Shown here: piece after piece, positions 56,801 to 64,000 of the stretch
Layout of the letters: every line of letters starts with the position of its first letter
Numbering within the stretch: position 1 is the first letter of the stretch
Origin: Gnetum montanum
Taxonomy: Eukaryota; Streptophyta; Gnetopsida; Gnetales; Gnetaceae
Assembly (NCBI GenBank): GCA_015680685.1
Contig: MNCI01004098.1
Coordinates: forward strand, 370,578-434,577
DNA: 64,000 bases
Reading direction: 5' to 3'
The notes under the pieces: model-generated
Database searches by the model: none
What the model was told of the DNA's origin: nothing
The model's input: only the letters and a program-made list of their open reading frames with translations
Position numbers and translations under genes: made by a program

Positions 56801-57440
56801 CCTAGTTCGAGTTCTTTTAAGAATAGAACTTGGAAAACATGAAGCTCATTATTTTTTTAATGTAAAGTGATGAGTAGCTGGCCGGTTAGGGGTAGAGGTA
56901 AATGATTCTTGTTGGGAGGGTTTTTTCATAAAACAAGAATCATAGAATATAAATGTTAAAATAAAACTATAAAATTGAGTAAAAAGAAATAAGTATTAAA
57001 ATAATATTTTTTTGACAAAAAAAACACTAAAATATGCTACATAAAAAATTTTAAAGAAATAAATGCATGGACTTATAATATTTATGAAATTTAAAAGGAT
57101 GAAAATGAAATGCAAAATTTTAGAAAAATGAATTTAAAACTAAATGATTAATAAAACCACCTTACCAAAGTTAGGACTTAGGTAAGGATTTCCAAAATTA
57201 GAACTAGGAAAAGAACGTTTAGGATTTTGGTAATGAAAATGACAATATTCAAGAAAGAGGAAACACTAATTTTTCTATAAAAAAAGTAGAAAATAAAGGG
57301 TTTGGAGATAGTGATTTTCAATAGGAAGCACAAGAAAATAAAATTTAGGAAAAACAATGGTTTTGAAACAAAAAAAAATAGGATCATGAACAAGAAAACT
57401 GATATGTTAGAAAATGGAAAAACAAAAGCTAAAAGTGTAG
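56801..57440 (-). other. Leader of C
   Basis: AT-rich, no gene. Frames at 57178-57459 (minus) and 57302-57577 (plus) are low-complexity. Confidence 0.5.
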
Positions 57441-57458
57441 GCCCTCCTTTTAGCACCA
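57441..57458 (-). promoter_or_regulatory. Primer binding site of C
   Basis: Minus strand TGGTGCTAAAAGGAGGGC, six bases inside the 5' LTR edge. Same pattern as in A1 and A2 although C belongs to a different lineage. Confidence 0.65.
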
Positions 57459-57464
57459 AAAATA

Positions 57465-58647
57465 TGTTGATTTGTAAATTTTGGACACACCAACACCTAG
57501 GAAAAACTCATTTAAGCATACTATTATCTAGAATGCCTCTTGTATGGGTATGGAAACCCAAGAATAGTCTTAGCTAAAAAGGGCTATGTGATGTTCTAAA
57601 AAAAGGTAAATTAAACTAGAAAATTAGAAAAATTTTAAATTGAATAATAATCATAAATTTTAAAACTTGATGAAAAATAGTAAAATGACTACTAAATTTA
57701 AAAATTCTTCTCCGTTGCCTATTACTGCCACTTGCTATTACTAGTTGTTGTCAATGTTTGGTTGCCTAATAGTAGCACTACGTATGTGTAGGAGATGGAT
57801 GAGGAAAATAAGAAGCACCCCAAATAGCAGTACAAACATTGCCAAAATACGAACACGATCTTGGTCTCCAACAAGATTAGCCACTCTAGACCATCTATTA
57901 CTATTGGTTGGTGATACACACTACCTCCAATTACAAATGCATGGCATTATCTGCCATGTTTTCCATGACCCGCTTGCATCTACTAGCATCTACATGCTAC
58001 TACTATTGATGGTTGCTACTGTAGTTCATGCGTTGACCTATAGATGTAACTAGCTGCTATTGATCATCATTGAATGTGTTATCATTGTTGCTACCACCTA
58101 CCAATGCACTACTATCATTGGCCTAATAGTCTATGCATAATGAGGGATCTATAGAGAGAGAGGCCCATTGATTCCTAGATGTCACCTAGTGGTGGGAGAG
58201 ACCTTGCCTTCCATAGTTGCAAATGCTACCTTGCTAATGATCACTTGCCACTCATGTGCTCTACCTCCTCTACTAATGAGAGAGACCTCAATCTTGCTCC
58301 CCTTTGATTTTATAGTGGCTATAGCTAATGTAAATGAATGTCCATGTCCACACCTGCAGCCATTACATCCACCACATTGTCCAAGTGACCATCACCTAAC
58401 ATTTTCCACCTCTAAAGCTATTAGATAACTGCTACCATTACATAACTATGATGTCTATCATTGTTGGCTAGCTCTAGCTATCACTACTAAACCATTGTTG
58501 GATGTTGAAGACCATGATGATGTTTCTTCAGTGGGAATGATGATCCATTCTCTAATGAAATCTAGTATTGGTCCTACTAGTTGTAAATTCAAAGCCCATA
58601 GATTTTTCGTGTTTTTAAGATTCCTAAAAGATGATGTAATTACTTTG
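57465..58647 (-). repeat. 5' LTR of C, inner part
   Basis: TGTTGATTTGTAAATTTTGG to 58647, where the B2 LTR begins. The part present covers the LTR 3' half in the sense direction. Confidence 0.75.
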
Positions 58648-59527
58648 TGATGAGTCATCATTGTGTCAACCCCGATATCGAATACTTGATATTGAGGCTT
58701 TGATATTGGATACATGATATCAAGTCCCAAGAAATGATGTTGGATATCCAATATCATCTCTTCTATACTAGCCTAGAAATACAACACTTGGGTGCATGGT
58801 TGGAACATAGTTTTAGTCATCATTTTTTTATTGTCTTTCTTAGATTTCTAAATTCAAGTTTTTTTATTCCTAGTGCATGCTCATAGTGTGATGTTTGTGA
58901 TTGTATAACATTCTTATTCAAGTGTGACATACTTGGACACATTACATGACTAGAAATAAAGATCATGATTACTTTTATCATTGCAGCATCCACTTAGATG
59001 ATTGTTGTTTTCAATTGTTTAATTATTTACTATTTTCCTTAGTTAATATTTTCATTTATTACTCTTTATGATTCCTATAATTAAGCAAAATGAGTATAGC
59101 TAATCATGAGTGCTCAAGTATAATTACTTGGTAATTCAGCAATGTACTATTTGGCAAACCTAGTGATGTATGCTTGGCAATAGCCTTGGTGGTTATACAA
59201 AGTCCAAGGCATGTGTGAAAAATTAGGAATAGATATTCATTGCATGTAGGCTAGCTTAGGTTTTACTTTCCATTATTCATTAGCTTAATTAGTTTATCTC
59301 TTTATTGTCATTAGGAGAAGCATAGGATTAGACAACATCACATGCCTCACTTTGGACTAAACCATATGTGACAAAGCTACAACTAGTCTAAGTGGGAAGA
59401 TAGCAAACTACAATCAAAGCATAATGATTTAGATGCACAACTAGTCCCATCCATGGAATTCAACCAATTCATGTGTGAACACTTGTGATTCATACAGTTG
59501 GATGTAGGGATACCTCACCACTCATCA
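58648..59527 (+). repeat. 5' LTR of B2 (880 bases)
   Basis: Starts TGATGAGTCATC and ends CACTCATCA. U3 carries GATATC-type repeats (ccgatatcgaatacttgatattgagg ... ggatatccaatatc, 58672-58755). A polyadenylation-like aataaag lies near 58955. Shares the conserved 3' end (gattcatacagttggatgtagggatacctc) with the solo LTR. Confidence 0.8.
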
Positions 59528-59649
59528 TTAGGGTTGTTGCTAGGATTGGTGCTAGTTATCTAGATTACTTATATCATACGCGATCACTGTAAACTCATTA
59601 ATGATATATCTTTCAAAAAATATTAAATCACACACATCATTAACTAGAA

Positions 59650-61920
59650 ATGATGTCTCTTTTACAAGGAAGTGATAATTCATTGTATAGTGAAAACATT
59701 CATTACAGAACTAAAGAGATATATGGTGAAGAAAATTAGAGTGATCAACTTTATGTAGGGGTCTCATATGTTCATGACCATCCTAGTGACACTCGAAGAC
59801 TACATTCACCTAAGGCAAACAATCTTAGGGAGGATGAAGTAAGTCCTAGACTAGAGGAGGCCTCAAGGCCTAAGACCTCTTCAAAACTAAGAAGCAATAA
59901 ATCAAGGGGCCCTAGGAAACACAATAAAAACCATGTAAATCCTTCCAGTTCCTTGTCTTCTTCTTCCCCTTCAATGTCTAGTTCTGATGAAGATGAACAA
60001 AGGTATGGATATAAAGCTCCACTAAAAGGTCAAAATCAAAACAAAAATTAAACCTGAAGGAACACTTGAGGTCATCAACATGAACATGGGAAAAATTGTC
60101 ACCATCAACCAAATAAACATTTCCCTCACAACTTATCTAATGAAAATGAACCCTTCTTAGCCACTAAGAGCCTAATACAGATTATAGAGGAAGCTAAGAG
60201 ATCTTGTAGGCATTGCAAAAAGAGTCACCTACCTAGGCTTGATATGAATAATATTCTTATATTTGTAGGAGGCTATGATTTGGATCCAAAACATCATTTA
60301 CAAGCCTTCCATGATGCCTGTATCTCATATAACATTGAAAGTGGATGGCAAAAACTTAAGCTCTTTCCTAGGACATCAGTTAATAAAGCTGAAGTGTGGT
60401 CAACTCTTTAATGAGAAATACCAAACCTATGGGAGTGTGTCCAACCTGAGGAGACAGATCCAAGGATGGAAGTAAGAACAACATGAACCCTTGGACATGG
60501 CCTTAGATAGATATTATTCCCTATTGAATGAATGCCTAGGCCATGGTTTCTATGAGGAAAGGTAACTTTTCCACATCATATATGGGCTTCATAATGAAAC
60601 AAGGGAGACCCTTGGGATGTATGCTCCAAGTCAATTATATGAACTGCAAATCCATCAGATTTGAGAGCTAATTGAGCATGTGGAAAAAGAAGAAGAAGAT
60701 CTATGCAAATGAAAGAACATTGAGAAACATCACTAGGACCCAACTCTTCAATAGAAGGAGGTCCATATCTATGGTAAGGAGAAAGAAATTATTCTCGATA
60801 AGGTGATCCCACAACAAACCTTGCTGATACAGAATTCTATGGATGAAGTTGAAGTAAAGTTTAATAGGATTTCAAAATGGATATATGAAAATGTTACAAC
60901 TCTTGTTAAGATAGTCAAGGAGAGAATCATGCAAAACAAACCAAGTGATCATAATAAACAAAGGAAGTAGAACCAAGAAACAACTAGGAACACATTTCAG
61001 AAAATAGGAAAAATGGCTAAAGAATGTGAGGCCATAGACTTAACCACAAATGAAGATAATGGATGTGACATCTACACATATGACCATTTGAAGGGCCATT
61101 GTCCAATCTTGTTACATCTACATGAGCATTGTGTAGGTGCACTAAATCTGAAGTTTGTACAAAAGCACATGCCCAGGAGTTTTCCTTTTCCACATAGTAA
61201 ACATAGACAACGCTACAATCAATCATACCATCCTAGGGGCCCTAATTACTAGCCTCAAGACTATCATCAATTACAGTGGCAAAAACCCACATTCGTGGGG
61301 GAGGCCACCACCAAATCAACCTTATCCCTCCTATTAGCCAAAATTGCACAGATATTACTTTCAACACCCTATTTCTCAACTAAATCTACATCCTCTACTT
61401 TAAACTACCACTATCACTCTTTGGAGTACCATCAACCCATGATATTCCCTAAGGGATCACCACCTCGTGCCTCTTACCATTCATCCTATCCTCAATATTC
61501 TCACACTCCACCTTATTATACACCATTGCCAATGACACCAAAAGGTTCAGCATCACAATATCAACAAACGAATGCCACTTGTGCTACAAATGTGCCTAGA
61601 AATGCTGATACTAGTAGGTTTCCACAGCAAATTCAAAAACGTTCTTTCTTTAGAAAGGGCTACAAGTAGACGTAAAGCACTTCTAGGCCTACCACATCAT
61701 CCAAACCAACACAATGCCAATCTAGTGCAATGTCTTCCTTTTCACAATCAACATCCTCTACAGTTACTCCAATCCAAATCCCAAACAATAAATCTAATAG
61801 TGTGGGAAGACCAATGAATCCATGCATACCATATCATGATCTAGTATGCAATCATGGGTCACACATTCGCAACATTAACACATCTCATACCCTGATTCAT
61901 TGTACATTTAACAATTAATT
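59650..61920 (+). pseudogene. gag: gag of B2
   Basis: ATG at 59650 opens MMSLLQGSDNSLYSENIHYR; a Ser-rich and basic part follows (to 60049). The same frame then gives the capsid domain: LIQIIEEAKRS, ILIFVGGYDLDPKHHLQAFH and DACISYNIESGWQKLKLF (60170-60360). A frameshift near 60410 is followed by NEKYQTYGSVSNLRRQIQGW. A knuckle-like CDIYTYDHLKGHCP lies at about 61060-61100 with Tyr at the second Cys, then a Tyr/Pro/Gln-rich tail (YYTPLPMTPKGSASQYQQ) to about 61920. No protease follows. It fills the capsid part that is lost in B1. Confidence 0.7.
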
Positions 61921-63404
61921 ATGTGACCAACAATTTATATACCCATTCTCTACAACACCAAAAGGCATCCTGTGGCTTGGGAATGACTAGATACCAATGT
62001 TTTATACATGCATTGGCATTACCAAATGTTTAGTCATGGGAGACACCTCCCATTCTAATATTTAGGATTAATAAGTATTTTTCATCCTATTTTTACAATT
62101 TTTTGTAATTTTCTTATTTCTTAATACAATTTTTCCTATTCCTTCCAACTTTTCCTATTTGTTGTTTTCATTTTCTTTGTCATGTAATCTCACTTGTGAA
62201 TAAAACAATCATGTAGCCCATTGAGGTGAGGTTTTCTCTATTTTGTCGAGTCATAAGGGACTAATTATTTGAACAATGAGACCACATCATACATTCACTT
62301 ATTCCATGAATAAGAGGTTCTTACCTTAGTATAATAATCTTCTTTTTCATCATCCAACCTAATAATCAATTAATAATCATTATACTTTGGGTAGAAGAGT
62401 GTAGAACCAAGGAGAAATGTAAAGGGTGTGACATCAAGGGGATTTGTGGATTCTCTTTGGTCACTTCTGTATGTTCTATCATGTTGCTTCAATTGTAATT
62501 ATATCCTTGTAGATCTAAAAAAAATGCAAGTAAGAGTCACATAACAAGGCATTGAAAAACTTTCTAAGGGTTCCATTGGAAAGACATGTACCCATGCTTG
62601 AAGGTTGGTAGCTTCTCAAAACCCATAAAAAACCAAAAAAAAAAAAAAGAGATGTGTGCCATAAATAAGCTTCTTCCTTGGACAAAATGCCAAGTGATGT
62701 TAGCCCTTGCAACTATGATAGTCTTATGGTTATTAGCCATAAGGATGAAAGAATGCAATGTCATTGACATGTGGTTTGGACTTGGTTTGAATCTTGGAAA
62801 GAAGGGCTAATGATTACTTAACCATTAATAACACATAGGGGTTCATTATGCCTTTAGTAAGACACCTCACATCCCAATTTCTATAATCCTTTCTACAATA
62901 CATCTTCTCTCACTATTCATATGATCCTAACTTGTGGTTTTGTGTAACATAGAGTTATTATCTCAAATTGGTGGTTTTCACATGTATGTTTTTTTGCATA
63001 GGTATGTGTTGCATTCAACCCCTTTAGTGCCTATGGACATTTTTAGGCATGGTTGCACAACGGTATCATTGACTGGAGCTTGCTTTGGGAAGAATCCACT
63101 TGTGTAAATTTTGTGACTTGTACTTGTTTGACACAACCACATCATTCTTTATCTTCTAAGCCCTTACTTGTTAAATTTAATAGTTTCCCTTATCATGTAA
63201 TTGATCCATTTCACAACATCAATTTAATGCCATTTTTCATACATCTTGTAAGGTTTTTAACATCAACAACTCCACCTTCTACACTTTTGGTGCCTAAAAT
63301 TAATTTTTCACTTACCCCAAAACAATGGACCTAATCTCAAACCTTCCAACCAATCATAGAGCTTTATTAATAATGCTTAGTACCCTCATTCAATGCACAT
63401 TCAT
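61921..63404 (+). other. B2 spacer
   Basis: T-rich sequence homologous to the post-pol spacer of B1 (38880-40364). No protein-like frame. The junction with gag near 61990 marks the pol deletion. Confidence 0.55.
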
Positions 63405-63490
63405 GGACCCCAATATTGACTACCCAATATCAACTTAGACATGATGTCAAATACCCAATATCGGATTTGACAAAACCTATATATATGATC
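63405..63490 (+). promoter_or_regulatory. U3-like internal promoter of B2
   Basis: Contains ccccaatattgactacccaatatc, aatacccaatatcggatttg and a TATA box (cctatatatatg, 63477-63488). The ATATC motif is that of the B2 LTR U3, not of B1. The accessory ORF start (TPKEKEP) follows about 340 bases downstream. Confidence 0.55.
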
Positions 63491-63499
63491 CCCACAGTG

Positions 63500-64000
63500 C
63501 CCAAACTTCATTCTCATCATTTTCAACAAGGAAAATTTTTCAAATTTTCTTTTGCAACTCAGAGCTCTACACAACCAACTTCTACTTGCAATATTTCACC
63601 TTGTATAACTCTGATTTCCATACCATCTAAACCTATCCAAACCTAAAGTTCTAGGGGGGTACTTACATGTGAAACTTGAGCCAATTTTTCAAAGTTTGTT
63701 ATCACCTAGAGGATATTATAAGGGTAGGAGTGTCAAAATTCTTAAGTATTATAATAAACAATCAATCACATTAATTCCAGAAACCTTAATTTCTTCACCC
63801 AATGGACTATAACCATCATTATAAGCCACACCTAAGGAAAAGGAACCAATTGTATAAGATTATACAAGAAGATAGACACTTTTTGGGCAACCATATGAAC
63901 CAATGAACTTAATGAAACTAAGGCCATGAGTAAGGTATAAACCTATTAATGACACATAATAATACCTTAGTAACATCCAATCTTCGATTGATTGCAAATG
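63500..64000 (+). other. Leader and start of the B2 accessory ORF
   Basis: Transcribed leader-like sequence, then at about 63829 a frame reading TPKEKEPIV, matching MTPKEKHAQEG of B1 at 40901; the ATG is degraded. The ORF runs out of the window. Confidence 0.4.

Larger units (their letters stand above)
49963..58647 (-). mobile_element. C: gypsy-type element lacking RT, interrupted at both LTRs
   Basis: Minus-strand element with matching LTR ends at 49963 (TATTGATGCGTAAATTTTGG) and 57465 (TGTTGATTTGTAAATTTTGG). Order on the minus strand: 5' LTR (57465 rightwards, broken by B2 at 58648), primer site, gag (56800-55392), protease (55200-54620), linker, integrase tail (54362-53985), 3' region and 3' LTR. 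RT, RNase H and the integrase core are missing. Five bases before the left LTR are GTAAT; the right flank is outside the window. Confidence 0.75.
58648..64000 (+). mobile_element. B2: B-family element without pol, 5' part
   Basis: Plus-strand relative of B1 inserted in the C LTR. 5' LTR, gag (59650-61920), then directly the spacer that in B1 follows integrase (landmarks at 62428 and 62578), a U3-like internal promoter (63405-63490) and the start of the accessory ORF (about 63830) at the window end. Protease, RT, RNase H and integrase are absent, so it would depend on another copy for movement. Confidence 0.7.

Noticed and set aside
1-64000. tRNA, rRNA or intact host genes
   Set aside because: I found no cloverleaf, rRNA block or uninterrupted multi-exon host gene; I did not run a tRNA search.

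Overview
This is a repeat-only stretch of a large plant nuclear genome. I see no intact host gene. It is AT-rich and packed with old, nested LTR retrotransposons whose reading frames survive over long distances but carry many stops, most of them TAG, as expected after cytosine deamination at CAG and CCA(TGG) in heavily CHG-methylated DNA. Ty3/gypsy elements with long LTRs, an Athila-type element, an endogenous pararetrovirus and a MULE suggest a big-genome vascular plant, possibly a gymnosperm. The species cannot be named from the sequence.

Layout from left to right: (1) 1-8513, minus-strand Tat-type element A1 (3' end outside the window), with 5' LTR 6806-8513, gag-protease, and a spliced gene on the opposite strand. 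A1 sits inside the gag of (2) A3, a plus-strand Tat-type element (8514-14159) with gag-protease and a 3' LTR but no polymerase; a 425-base N gap interrupts that LTR. (3) 14160-15130, LTR-like sequence of another family. (4) 15131-17408, an unrecognised minus-strand coding remnant; part of it recurs at 44330-44905. (5) An Athila-type element B1 (17409-21664 and 38274-44102) split in its integrase by (6) A2, a complete 16.6-kb Tat-type element on the minus strand (21665-38273, target duplication AAGAT). (7) 44930-47215, endogenous pararetrovirus RT-RNase H. (8) 47980-48150, a possible fragment of a ZIFL transporter exon. (9) 48941-49962, a MULE transposase fragment cut by (10) element C (49963-58647, minus), which has gag, protease and an integrase tail but no RT. 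Its left LTR holds (11) a B-family solo LTR with target duplication TCATG, and its right LTR is broken by (12) B2 (58648 to the window end), a B-family element with gag but no pol.

The most interesting content is in the A family. Between protease and reverse transcriptase, A2 carries a multi-exon gene on the opposite strand with its own TATA promoter. It encodes an NLI-interacting-factor/FCP1-like (HAD) phosphatase domain, then an unrecognised segment and an acidic tail. A1 carries the 3' half of a homologous antisense gene with the same phase-0 last intron and an acidic last exon. The promoter region and the first intron contain sequence resembling the LTR U3 of the family. The unrelated B family also has a U3-like internal promoter ahead of its accessory ORF, and its motif changes together with the LTR motif in each copy.
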